64,000 bases of DNA from Christiangramia salexigens (GTDB lineage: Bacteria > Bacteroidota > Bacteroidia > Flavobacteriales > Flavobacteriaceae). Position 1 is the first letter of the stretch, and each line of letters starts with the position of its first letter. The translations under genes were made by a program, and so were the position numbers. Location of the stretch: assembly GCF_001889005.1 (NCBI RefSeq), contig NZ_CP018153.1, positions 142,001 to 206,000 of the forward strand, read 5' to 3'. Under the pieces are notes generated by a model. It saw only the letters and a program-made list of their open reading frames with translations. It was not told the origin of the DNA and did no database searches. This document shows, one piece after another, positions 16,802 to 25,116 of the stretch.

Positions 16802-17999
16802 AAACATTTTTAATGAAATCTCGGTTGAATCTATAAAATCTACCTTTTTTATTTTCAAATTCAACTTCCCATTCTCCAGTACTAGGATTTATCGCTTTGT
16901 AGTACATTTTATAACTACTATTTTCGGAATGAATCTTCCATTTCTCTATGACAATTCTTCTAATATCCTTTCTTGTTATTCTAATTCTTGATTTATTAAA
17001 GATTTCAGAAAGTTCATTGAATGATAGACATATCTCATCGGTATCGAAATCATCAAACATTTCCTCTAGGAGAAATATCAGCTCTTTTTCAATACTAAGT
17101 TTCGTACCCTTCACAAGCTTTTTTAGTGCCTCTGTTGCTATTTGATCTCTGGTAAACCACATCCTGGTCTTTCTAGGACTAGTGACTTTTCTTTTTATCA
17201 GTAAGTCGATAAAATAGGGGAGTTCTGCGGTTAACGTTTCAAACAATTTCGGATTCGAATTCTCTAGTTTTGGAACTTTTCTCACCCAGTATCTAATTTC
17301 ATTTTCATCAATGAGAATGAAGTTACTCTCATTATTGGAGCATAAGATGAATTTCCCAAAGAACTGAGTTTCTATCTTATCCTTTCCTTTTGATTCTGTT
17401 TTATAATTTTTAGCCGTAGATAAGTTTTTTAACCTTTCCGAATCTTCCTTCTTGTCTAATAGTACTTCATCTACTGCTACAATTAATTTATTGGTCCAAT
17501 CTGAATTAAATCGACTTCTTAGATCCTCGTTATTATTCAAGGTCATATTATCTTCGAAGATTGATTTTAACCAATTTAAAAATGTGGTCTTACCAGTACT
17601 TCTTTCTTCGCTGACCAAACATAGAATAGGCAATATATGGGTTGGATGATGCCATAATATTCCTAAATAATCCAGTCCAATTTCCAATTGTTCTCCAAAC
17701 ACATGGCCTAAAAAGTTTAAAGTGTTTTCGATTTTTGATTGGTTGTGATGAAGTACTTTATGAGAGAGGGGATGATACTTATTGTAAAACTCACCGATGA
17801 CCTGTTGGTATTTTGTATGTGAAGGAACTACTGTAAAACCATCATACTTTTTAATGCCTTCTAAACAATCTTTGCCATGATCATCGATGATGGTCTGTCG
17901 GTTCCATTTAATTATTCGTAGATTTCTCTCTCCATTAATTCCAGGTACTTCGACGCTTTTAAAAAACTCTGGTCCAATTCGATAGTATTTATTCTTCAT
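16800..17999 (-). CDS. Primase-helicase family ATPase (DUF5906/D5-like) of mobile element
   Basis: The frame is open upstream through a TTG at 18026, but the ATG at 17997-17999 (MKNKYYRIGPEFFKS) is the better start, giving 399 aa. The central SF3/D5-like ATPase core shows a Walker A in SEERSTGKTTFLNWL, a Walker B-like IVAVDEVL, and the sensor-like stretch FILCSNNESNFI. This is the family annotated as primase-helicase or DUF5906 in Bacteroidota mobile elements and phage satellites, where it helps initiate element replication. It lacks an obvious archaeo-eukaryotic primase domain, so it is the helicase part only. The start overlaps the end of the preceding 105-aa gene by 11 bp. A C-terminal winged-helix-like part (about residues 285-380) is probable. 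Confidence 0.78.
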   Translation of the reverse strand: MKNKYYRIGPEFFKSVEVPGINGERNLRIIKWNRQTIIDDHGKDCLEGIKKYDGFTVVPSHTKYQQVIGEFYNKYHPLSHKVLHHNQSKIENTLNFLGHVFGEQLEIGLDYLGILWHHPTHILPILCLVSEERSTGKTTFLNWLKSIFEDNMTLNNNEDLRSRFNSDWTNKLIVAVDEVLLDKKEDSERLKNLSTAKNYKTESKGKDKIETQFFGKFILCSNNESNFILIDENEIRYWVRKVPKLENSNPKLFETLTAELPYFIDLLIKRKVTSPRKTRMWFTRDQIATEALKKLVKGTKLSIEKELIFLLEEMFDDFDTDEICLSFNELSEIFNKSRIRITRKDIRRIVIEKWKIHSENSSYKMYYKAINPSTGEWEVEFENKKGRFYRFNRDFIKNV

Positions 18000-18306
18000 G
18001 ACTAAGAGTAGTTTTAAATTGAACAAAATTTAAACTGGTAGATTCAATATTGAAAGTACAATGTAGACTGAAACCATCTGCATTTGGATCAATTTCTAAT
18101 GTTTGGTTTTTGAGATCTATAAGAAGATCATTGGGCTCCAACATTGATTTATTTAATTCCTTTAAAAGGACTTTTATTTTATTATAGATGTTTAAATAGC
18201 CCGTCCTTAATTTTGAATTATTAGTTTTAGTTATTCCTTTTGCCAAACCTAATTGAATATTTATAAGTTCAGTTTGAATTGAAGCGATAGATTGTTCCTT
18301 AGTCAT
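17989..18306 (-). CDS. Small unknown protein of mobile element, 105 aa
   Basis: An unrecognised 105-aa protein, helical in the first 60 residues with a beta-rich end. It overlaps the HTH gene upstream by 8 bp and the primase-helicase gene downstream by 11 bp, so it belongs to one compact operon with them. Tight overlaps on both sides are the main support for its being real. No domain assigned. Confidence 0.6.
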   Translation of the reverse strand: MTKEQSIASIQTELINIQLGLAKGITKTNNSKLRTGYLNIYNKIKVLLKELNKSMLEPNDLLIDLKNQTLEIDPNADGFSLHCTFNIESTSLNFVQFKTTLSHEE

Positions 18307-18592
18307 CTCTTAAGTATTTAAAAGATTTGACTTCCTTTAATGACTCCAAAAGCTTCACTCGGGAAATAAAGATTCTACCTCCTATTTTATCCGCTTTTAT
18401 TAAGCCTCTCTGTATATAATTTCTAACAGTAGTTTCTGTTACGCTTAAAAATTTTGCCGTTTCTCTAATGGTAAGAGTTGGAGTCTGGCTATTTTCTTTA
18501 GATCTTTGGTTGAAATAGCTTCTTAATGTTTTCTCAACGGAGGTCTGTACTAGTTCTTCGAGATCCTCCTTTTGTATAATAGATAAATTCAT
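18299..18592 (-). CDS. Helix-turn-helix (excisionase-type) protein, 97 aa
   Basis: A 97-aa protein with an HTH_17 fold in its second half: TLTIRETAKFLSVTETTVRN, then IQRGLIKADKIGGRIFISRVKLLESL. The N-terminal half is a charged helix. It is the first gene of the minus-strand set HTH / 105-aa protein / primase-helicase, a common order in Bacteroidota integrative elements, where such proteins regulate replication genes or excision. It is the second HTH of this type in the element; the other is at 16069-16377. Confidence 0.8.
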   Translation of the reverse strand: MNLSIIQKEDLEELVQTSVEKTLRSYFNQRSKENSQTPTLTIRETAKFLSVTETTVRNYIQRGLIKADKIGGRIFISRVKLLESLKEVKSFKYLRDD

Positions 18593-18758
18593 ATTTCAAT
18601 ATTCGGAGGATCTCGAAAGTGATAGAAATGGAGAAGATGTTAAAGTTTTAATCTATCTAAAAACCTGTTTATCAGTTGTATAATATTTTTTTGTGCCATT
18701 GCAATTGGTGATTTAAAAGGAGATGGAGAATTTAGTTATGCATTGTTTTTCCTGCAAG

Positions 18759-19805
18759 TCAATTAATTTTAGCAAATTCTATCATTATTCTTTCATAAAA
18801 ATGGGGTCGTGATATAGTGTTTTTATAAGGTCTAAAATTCTTTTTTATAAAAGTCTGCATATCCCCTTCTGACTCCATAATATTTCCCTGTTTAGATTTG
18901 ATTTTAATGATTTTGTAAATCCATTGGGTAAAAGGCAAATCTCTTTCGTATTTGTAAGTTTTACTTAACTTAAAAAGTATGAGACCCAAATCCTTATAGG
19001 TCATATCTGAATTTAAGAGATTAAGTTCTAATTTCATTGCTTCAGATTCGAAAGCATTTGAATAGCTCAAACAATAACAAAAGCTTCCCCAATTACCGTT
19101 AAAGGTTTTTGTTTCTTTTAGTAATTGATATATACCATGGAGATTGGGTAATATATCTCCGAAAACATATTTCTTAAATAAATCATCCTGGTAAAAGAAA
19201 TACTGATTCTTTAATAGGTCTAATTCCGAAGTTTTATCTGACAGTTTACCTTTTAGTTCCCAATTCTCATCAGACAACAATTTGTTTTCCTTTCTGCTTT
19301 CTAACATGTTCTTTTCATAATAATCGTCCATTTTTTGAAGACCAGTTTTAAGCCTATTATTCTCTTCAATTGCTTCTTTATAAGTTAAGAGGTCGAATGG
19401 CTCATTATCAGAAAAATCATAATCAAGGTCGATTAGTTCTTTTATTAATTTTTTATAAATATTTGCTTTAAAAAAATTATATCCAATATCTATCAGAAAT
19501 TGTTTCACTCGGAAATGATGTTCATAATTATCTTCCATTCCAATTTCCTTAAAATGTCTATACAGGAAAGCAGACAATTCTTTAGGATTAGGATAATATG
19601 TGAAAAATGGATAGTAATATGGGGAGTTAATGTTTTCCAATAACCAGTCTCTACTAATGATAGTTTCTGGCATTAATGTCCTTTTTAAAAATTTTATACC
19701 CTCCTCTTTATTATTATTCAGGAATTGTGGCTTTAGTATTTTGTTTAAATAATCATTCTTTTTATTTTCTAAGACCTCCACGATCTCATGACAAAGATTT
19801 TCCAA
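18759..19805 (-). CDS. Unknown coiled-coil protein next to integrase, 348 aa
   Basis: Not recognised with confidence. The protein is 348 aa, lacks signal peptide and membrane segments, and has a heptad-rich coiled coil at about residues 150-205. The N-terminal half is rich in aromatic residues (for example SPYYYPFFTYYPNPKELSAFLYRHF). Size and position directly downstream of a tyrosine integrase are reminiscent of RteC-type regulators of Bacteroidota integrative elements, but I see no diagnostic motif, so that is only a suggestion. It starts 23 bp after the integrase stop and probably shares its transcript. Confidence 0.6.
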   Translation of the reverse strand: MENLCHEIVEVLENKKNDYLNKILKPQFLNNNKEEGIKFLKRTLMPETIISRDWLLENINSPYYYPFFTYYPNPKELSAFLYRHFKEIGMEDNYEHHFRVKQFLIDIGYNFFKANIYKKLIKELIDLDYDFSDNEPFDLLTYKEAIEENNRLKTGLQKMDDYYEKNMLESRKENKLLSDENWELKGKLSDKTSELDLLKNQYFFYQDDLFKKYVFGDILPNLHGIYQLLKETKTFNGNWGSFCYCLSYSNAFESEAMKLELNLLNSDMTYKDLGLILFKLSKTYKYERDLPFTQWIYKIIKIKSKQGNIMESEGDMQTFIKKNFRPYKNTISRPHFYERIMIEFAKIN

Positions 19806-19828
19806 TTTGAATTTTTTAGATGAATAAT

Positions 19829-21064
19829 TTAATTCCAGGCTTTTTGCATTTCTAATTCTCTGCTCAGACTTGATAGTTTGATATACTTCTTAAAGCTGCT
19901 ATAGCTTTTATGACCAGTAATAGACATAACTACTTCAGGTCTCATTCCTTTGTCAAGTGATATTGTAATGAATGTTCTTCTAGCGGTATGTGTACTAATC
20001 ATTTCATGCTTTTTAAATTTTTCCTCAATTCTTTTATTTCCAATGAAACTGGTCTTGGTAATAATTTCATCCATTTCAACCTCCTTGCAGGCTTCTTTTA
20101 TATAATCTCGAAACTTTTGTGGACTAATAACTGGAAGGTTAAATTGGTATTTTTCTAGTATAGCTTCTGAATATTTATTTAAAGGTATACCAACGTTAGA
20201 CTTTTGTTTTTGGGTATTTATAAATATTTGTCCATTCCTAATGTTAGTTCTATTAATCCGAGAATAATCTGAATAGCGCATACCGGTAACACAACCAAAA
20301 ATAAAAACATCTCTTACTTTCTCTAATCGGGGATTTTTTGAAAAGTCATATTCATAGAGAATTTTTACTTCTTCCATTGAAAGGGCAATTTCATCGGTTT
20401 CACTAGAAATCTTTTTGAATTCTTTAAAATCATAGTTCATATGATACTTCTTCTTCATAGCCCAATTCATAAATGTCTTTATAAAGCCGATATTTCTTCC
20501 TAGCGTATTATTCTTATGTTCCAGTTTGATTCTGCTATAGTTCACCCAGTTTACATAGAAGTTTTCATTGATAGATTGAAAATTGAGGGTGTATTTTTTT
20601 TCAATTGAGAACTCCTGGAGAAGGGTTTTGATATTTTCGTATCGAGCTATAGTACCATCTGTAATATTTCCTAAATCTTTTTTTTCCTGAATAAATTGAT
20701 CAAATACTGTGAAGAATGAATTTGGGGCTGAACTAGATTTTTTAAACTCATAATCTAATTCACCTCTGATAAGACTAACGGTTAAATCTATTCCTTGGGC
20801 TTCTAAGACTGTATATACTTTTTCAAAGGCATCACCATAGCGCCCTATTTGGTTAATAACAGAATTAATTTCTGTTGCTTCTTTGGTTCTACCTTTCAGT
20901 TTTATTGGCCATTGAGTTTTAAAGTCCCAGTATTTTGGAAGTATTTTTTCTCCAGTAGAATATTTAAGGTATTTACCTTCGTTTTTAATTCGGGCTCTTA
21001 AATAAATTAGAGTTGGTTTCTTTGAGTTTTTGTCTTTCAGATTGAAAGTATACGGATAAATCAT
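19829..21064 (-). CDS. Site-specific tyrosine recombinase (integrase)
   Basis: A 411-aa phage-type integrase. It has an N-terminal arm-binding domain (about 1-90), a SAM-like core-binding domain (about 115-210) and a catalytic domain with R263 (GMRYSDY), H359-x-x-R362 (HTARR), H385 (GHKS) and the nucleophile Y394 (FKKYIKLS). The active-site tetrad is complete, so the enzyme should be functional. The gene reads away from a tRNA-3'-end-like sequence about 140 bp upstream of its start, the usual arrangement of an integrase at the end of an island inserted in a tRNA gene. It is therefore the likely driver of integration and excision of the defence-bearing element to its left. Confidence 0.92.
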   Translation of the reverse strand: MIYPYTFNLKDKNSKKPTLIYLRARIKNEGKYLKYSTGEKILPKYWDFKTQWPIKLKGRTKEATEINSVINQIGRYGDAFEKVYTVLEAQGIDLTVSLIRGELDYEFKKSSSAPNSFFTVFDQFIQEKKDLGNITDGTIARYENIKTLLQEFSIEKKYTLNFQSINENFYVNWVNYSRIKLEHKNNTLGRNIGFIKTFMNWAMKKKYHMNYDFKEFKKISSETDEIALSMEEVKILYEYDFSKNPRLEKVRDVFIFGCVTGMRYSDYSRINRTNIRNGQIFINTQKQKSNVGIPLNKYSEAILEKYQFNLPVISPQKFRDYIKEACKEVEMDEIITKTSFIGNKRIEEKFKKHEMISTHTARRTFITISLDKGMRPEVVMSITGHKSYSSFKKYIKLSSLSRELEMQKAWN

Positions 21065-21203
21065 TTTAAAAGAGGGGCATAATTAGGGGCATAATATCTT
21101 TGTAAACTATGATATTTTGCTTGTTCGACAAATATAAAGAATTCGTTCAGATAATGGCTTAAGACCAGTAAATTCAGAGGTTTTGTGAATTTTTGCAAAA
21201 AAA

Positions 21204-21225
21204 GGTCTAATCCCTCTTTCTCCGC
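21204..21225 (+). other. tRNA 3'-end-like remnant, candidate attachment site
   Basis: The sequence TCTAATCCCTCTTTCTCCGC fits the 3' part of a tRNA: end of a T-loop, 5-nt T-stem half CCCTC, 7-nt acceptor strand TTTCTCC and discriminator G. The G would suit a serine tRNA. The rest of a tRNA is absent upstream, where element DNA begins. The strong plus-strand terminator seven bases later has no other gene to serve, which supports the reading. A complete tRNA with the same end would then mark the other boundary, outside the window. Confidence 0.45.
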
Positions 21226-21231
21226 AATAAG

Positions 21232-21257
21232 AAACCCGCAACGAAAGTTGCGGGTTT
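21232..21257 (+). terminator. Intrinsic terminator behind the tRNA-like remnant
   Basis: A perfect 11-bp stem (AAACCCGCAAC / GTTGCGGGTTT) closed by a GAAA tetraloop and followed by a T-run. It is oriented for plus-strand transcription, yet no complete plus-strand gene precedes it. Confidence 0.85.
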
Positions 21258-21281
21258 TTTGTTTTGCAGCCATAAGCAAAG

Positions 21282-21301
21282 CTCGCTTTGCAGTATGAGC
21301 G
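21282..21301. repeat. 20-bp direct repeat, copy 1
   Basis: CTCGCTTTGCAGTATGAGCG occurs here and again at 21437-21456 with no mismatch. Each copy can fold on itself (CGCT/AGCG ends). The copies bracket about 135 bp containing a 9-bp perfect hairpin and TTCCCTCTCTGGGATCAACGC. Likely a genome-dispersed flavobacterial intergenic repeat, or the trace of a small duplication. Confidence 0.7.
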
Positions 21302-21436
21302 CAGAACAAAAATACCATAGGCAATCCTCTGGATTGCCTGGGTTTTCTTTGCAGGTTCCCTCTCTGGGATCAACGCAGTTAATCCTTACTTTAAAAGCGT
21401 TAATTTTTTAATTACCAACTACACTTTCAATAAGTT

Positions 21437-21456
21437 CTCGCTTTGCAGTATGAGCG
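21437..21456. repeat. 20-bp direct repeat, copy 2
   Basis: Exact second copy of the repeat at 21282-21301, same orientation. Confidence 0.7.
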
Positions 21457-21717
21457 GAAAACATAAATGAGTATGAAAGCTGAAGTAATGTTTGAGTTTT
21501 CATTCATTCTTCGAATTTGGAATTAACTTAAATCATTCTTTGCGTTAAGGCCTATAACTTTTTAAAGCTAAGTTATCATTTTGGCTTTGTATCAAATTTG
21601 TCTCGCCATTATAGCTGATTAAATCCTTTATAAGGAATTAAGAAAAACATAACGTAAATTGGATGAGTTAACAATTTGAAATAAGAAAATTGTAAATCCA
21701 ATTTAGCGGTACAGGTT

Positions 21718-23421
21718 ATGAAATTTGTAGGTAGTCAGTTAGTATATTACTTGAGAGACAAGGACTTTAAAAGAAATTCCAAGATATTATCTAGATATCT
21801 AGCTCTTTTGGGAATTGTCCTTATAATCTTTTCGGTTCTTTTCCATATTATAATGGTACAGGTTGAAGGCCAGAATCATTCCTGGATCACGGGGTTTTAT
21901 TGGACACTTACGGTGATGAGTACATTGGGTTTTGGAGATATCACTTTCGAATCTGATATAGGCCGGCTATTTAGTATAATAGTGTTAGTGTCTGGAATTA
22001 TTATGTTATTAATAGTTTTACCATTTGCATTTATACGGCACTTTTATATTCCTCTTCTAGAGTCGCAAGACAAAAATAGGGTCCCTCGTCAAGTTCCTAA
22101 GGTAACAAGGAATCATATTTTAATATGTTCTAATGATGTTATAGCCAGAGATCTCATTGAGCGATTAATACAAGAGCAAACTCTCTTTTATATTATTGAA
22201 AATGACCTGGCCAAAGCGCTGAAATATCATGACGAGCGTATCCCTGTAATTTTTGGAGAATTGGATAGTCAAGAAACTTATGCTCGTGCCAACATTAAAG
22301 ATGCGAAAATGCTTGTTGCTAATAGAAATGACATTCTAAACACCAAGATCATTCTCACCATTCGGGCGATAGCTCCAACTATTCCTGTGGTAGCTATAGC
22401 GACAGATGATGAATCGGTTCATGTTCAGGAATTAAGTGGTGCAAATCACGTATTACCTGTAAAAAGATGGCTGGGGGAACAACTGGCCAACAGGGTTAAC
22501 GCACAACACACAAGACCTATAGGACAATATGAAGATTTGTTTATAGCAGAATTACCCGTCATTAATACGCAACTCGTATCTAAAACTATTAAGGAAGCCG
22601 GACTGAGACAGAAATTTGGAATTAGTATTGTAGCCATTTGGGAACGAGGGAGGTTAAAACCAGTTCACGGGAATACAAAGCTTACCTATGAAAGTGTTTT
22701 AGTTATAATTGGAAATAAAGACCAACTCAATAGTGTAGATGAGCTATTCTATGAGCATACTATAAATCCAAATCCTGTTCTCGTAATAGGTGGAGGAAAG
22801 GTAGGCTTAGCTGCGGTAAAATTACTATATAAAAATAATATCCTGGTTAATCTAATTGATAAGGATCCGGAAATTTGCGAAAAAGCAAGCCCCTTTTGTA
22901 ATAAGGTATTCGCTGGGAGGGCTTCAGATTATGAATTGCTTAAAAAAGCTGGAGTACTGGAAGCTCCTTCGGTATTGTTATCTACCAATGATGATACGAT
23001 GAATATTTACTTAGCATCTTATTGCCGGCAATTAAACAGGGAATTAAGGATAGTGAGCCGCATTTCAGAAGCTCGAAATATTGATATTATGCATAGGGCA
23101 GGGGCAAATTTTGTGCTGAGTTATGCTACTTTGGGATCTGAAGCCATTTTAGCAATTTCTAAAGGCCATGAACTTACAGTTCTTGGAGAAGGTATTTCTT
23201 TATTCATTACTCCAACACCGTCTTCCTTAGAAGATAAATCTCTCGTAGAATCAGGTATTGGCGCCAAAACAGGACTTTCAGTAATTGCAATTAAAAAGGA
23301 TTCAAAAGTTTTTACCTTATTAACAGCAGATACACTACTTCCTCCTGGAGCAGAGATAGTGATGCTTGGAAATGCTGAAATGCGAAATAAATTCAATGAA
23401 ATATTTGGGGGACAAGACTAA
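21718..23421 (+). CDS. Potassium channel with cytoplasmic TrkA/RCK domains
   Basis: A 567-aa protein. The N-terminal pore module has a first membrane helix at about 28-48, a pore loop with filter TLGFGD (69-74) and a second helix at about 85-108. A long cytoplasmic part follows with TrkA-N Rossmann domains (ILICSNDVIARDLIERL; and VLVIGGGKVGLAAVKLL near residue 355) and TrkA-C segments, giving tandem RCK-like units in one chain. It should conduct K+ across the inner membrane under nucleotide control. The filter has F where many K+ channels have Y (GYGD), a known tolerated variant. It is the first chromosomal gene to the right of the putative island boundary and stands alone. Confidence 0.88.
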   Translation: MKFVGSQLVYYLRDKDFKRNSKILSRYLALLGIVLIIFSVLFHIIMVQVEGQNHSWITGFYWTLTVMSTLGFGDITFESDIGRLFSIIVLVSGIIMLLIVLPFAFIRHFYIPLLESQDKNRVPRQVPKVTRNHILICSNDVIARDLIERLIQEQTLFYIIENDLAKALKYHDERIPVIFGELDSQETYARANIKDAKMLVANRNDILNTKIILTIRAIAPTIPVVAIATDDESVHVQELSGANHVLPVKRWLGEQLANRVNAQHTRPIGQYEDLFIAELPVINTQLVSKTIKEAGLRQKFGISIVAIWERGRLKPVHGNTKLTYESVLVIIGNKDQLNSVDELFYEHTINPNPVLVIGGGKVGLAAVKLLYKNNILVNLIDKDPEICEKASPFCNKVFAGRASDYELLKKAGVLEAPSVLLSTNDDTMNIYLASYCRQLNRELRIVSRISEARNIDIMHRAGANFVLSYATLGSEAILAISKGHELTVLGEGISLFITPTPSSLEDKSLVESGIGAKTGLSVIAIKKDSKVFTLLTADTLLPPGAEIVMLGNAEMRNKFNEIFGGQD

Positions 23422-23855
23422 AATGGGAAAAATAATGAGATGCGTCTTTCCAATGTGTATGGATTTACAAGCGTGCTAAGGATTAATTGATTTATTTATC
23501 TACACATACGTCAACTTACTATCATTTAAAATGCTTTTCCCATTAAGTCGGTAGGCTACCAATGCCCCTTGGGCATTTAAATTTTAACCTTTTAAGAATT
23601 GGCCAATTGCCTTAAATCTGGAACCTTCAATGGGTGAAGCACCAAATTTTAAATCTCACCAGATTAAGACTAACGGCAATAGCTAAAAAAATTGTCGGTG
23701 TATACATGTCTTTTTTCTGAATTACCGGATAACAATGAATAATGAACAATTGCAATTAATTCCATTCCGATTTTTTCATTATCTCTCTGGCATTAAGGTC
23801 TAAGCAAGTATCCGGTTAAAGTTTTTATGCTACATTTGGCGCTACTCAATGTAAT
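23422..23855. other. Intergenic, one small hairpin
   Basis: No gene seen in these 434 bp. A hairpin AATGCCC-CTT-GGGCATT (23561-23577) lies 140 bp after the K+ channel stop and lacks a clear T-run. The remainder is AT-rich with no recognisable motif and should include the promoter of the DUF2914 gene. Confidence 0.5.
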
Positions 23856-24971
23856 ATGAAAAGAGCTTTAGTAAGATATAGAAAAAGTGCTTTTGGAAGT
23901 TATCTTATTCGCAATAAAAAGTATGCTCCCATCCTTTTTTTTATAGGTGGTTTTATTTTTGACACGTTGACTTTAGGGCGAATAGATCGTATTTATGATA
24001 CGGTGGTACTTTGTTCGCATATGACCTTACTTTCTATAACGCTTTATTTATATAATACAGTGAATGATGATAAGTGGGAAAGTACATTTATCAGACGATA
24101 TTCTGAATATCTGCCGCTTGCAATACAGTTCTTCTTTGGCGCACTTTCAAGTGCTTTTGTCATCTATTTTTTCAGAAGTGTGTCCATGTCAAAAACCATG
24201 GTCTTTTTCATACTACTGGTTCTACTTCTATTTGCAAACGAGTTTCTTAAAAAGAAAATCTCCAATAAATACCTTCAGTTCAGTGTTTATTTTTTTATAA
24301 GTTTCACCTTTTTTGCCTTTATGATTCCCACGCTCATCCGGAAAATGAATACTTTTATTTTTATCATATCGGGACTGGTAAGTTTGTGGTCTACGCTAGC
24401 ACTTATCAGGTTTATTTACAGGTCAAGCCCAGGTACAAGAGCTGAGATAAGTCTAAAAAAACTGATGGGTATTATCCTTTCTATTTATATAACAATTAAT
24501 GTTTTTTATTATTTCAATCTTATACCACCAGTGCCGCTGGCTTTGGATACCGGGTTGGTGGCTCATGATGTGCGAAAAATAAATAATGAATACATCGTTA
24601 CTTACGAGAAGGATCAATGGTATGTATTTTGGCGTAAACATAGCATCAATTTTCATCGTCAAGCAGATCAAAGAGTTTATGTGTTCACTTCTGTTTTTGC
24701 ACCTACAGATTTAAAAAAGTCCATTTTTCATAGGTGGAAACGATACAATCCCGAAACCGGAAAATGGGAAGTAACTGATAACCTTGGATTTGAAGTTGCC
24801 GGTGGGCGTGATCAAGGTTTCCGAGGATATACTTATAAAAACAACCTTAAAGAAGGACAATGGAAAGTTGATGTAATTACAGAGGAGGAACTCGTACTTG
24901 GGGTTGTGGATTTTGTGATTAAAAACACTTCTGAATCTTATAACGAAGGAATGGTGAAGAAAACATTTTAA
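23856..24971 (+). CDS. DUF2914 membrane protein
   Basis: A 371-aa inner-membrane protein. About six to seven hydrophobic helices occupy residues 25-220, and a soluble C-terminal domain follows. The end of that domain (GGRDQGFRGYTYKNN then EGQWKVDVITEEELVLGVVDFVI) matches the DUF2914 pattern. Function of the family is unknown; it is commonly found as a lone gene in Proteobacteria and Bacteroidota. It is monocistronic here: the next gene is on the other strand and the following 145 bp hold a repeat. Confidence 0.8.
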   Translation: MKRALVRYRKSAFGSYLIRNKKYAPILFFIGGFIFDTLTLGRIDRIYDTVVLCSHMTLLSITLYLYNTVNDDKWESTFIRRYSEYLPLAIQFFFGALSSAFVIYFFRSVSMSKTMVFFILLVLLLFANEFLKKKISNKYLQFSVYFFISFTFFAFMIPTLIRKMNTFIFIISGLVSLWSTLALIRFIYRSSPGTRAEISLKKLMGIILSIYITINVFYYFNLIPPVPLALDTGLVAHDVRKINNEYIVTYEKDQWYVFWRKHSINFHRQADQRVYVFTSVFAPTDLKKSIFHRWKRYNPETGKWEVTDNLGFEVAGGRDQGFRGYTYKNNLKEGQWKVDVITEEELVLGVVDFVIKNTSESYNEGMVKKTF

Positions 24972-24990
24972 TATCTGTTTCGCTTCCCCC

Positions 24991-25095
24991 GTCGGTTCGA
25001 GTGAATTTCAAAACCGGTTCTCGATACATTTTTCACAATGCTTCCGCCTTGAGAAAACCACTCGAACTGACGGTTTTGAAATTTGTATCGAGAAC
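24991..25095. repeat. Three-module inverted repeat (A-B-C ... A'-B'-C')
   Basis: Three adjacent segments recur downstream, each as its reverse complement but in the same order. A is 24991-25003 with 25059-25071 (one mismatch), B is 25004-25016 with 25071-25083 (perfect 13 bp), and C is 25017-25028 with 25084-25095 (perfect 12 bp). It sits between convergent genes. It looks like a dispersed intergenic repeat; a role in transcript termination for both genes is possible. Confidence 0.65.
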
Positions 25096-25116
25096 TATCT
25101 ACATTGTTATGTAATT

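Larger units (their letters stand above)
21065..21717. other. Junction region between island and chromosome, repeats and hairpins
   Basis: This 650-bp stretch holds no convincing protein gene: two overlapping minus-strand frames at 21061-21373 have chance composition and cross a terminator hairpin. It holds the tRNA-like remnant, a terminator, a second perfect hairpin (AGGCAATCC/GGATTGCCT, 21319-21339) and a 20-bp direct repeat. The last 250 bp before the K+ channel gene are AT-rich and should contain its promoter, which I cannot pinpoint. Confidence 0.5.

Noticed and set aside
21061..21373. Two overlapping minus-strand open frames upstream of the integrase
   Set aside because: They cross a perfect terminator hairpin, the tRNA-like remnant and a repeat, and overlap each other; no protein-like composition.
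21065..21717. Complete tRNA gene or CRISPR array
   Set aside because: Only a 3' end can be matched to a tRNA, and the single pair of 20-bp repeats lacks regular spacing, so neither is supported.
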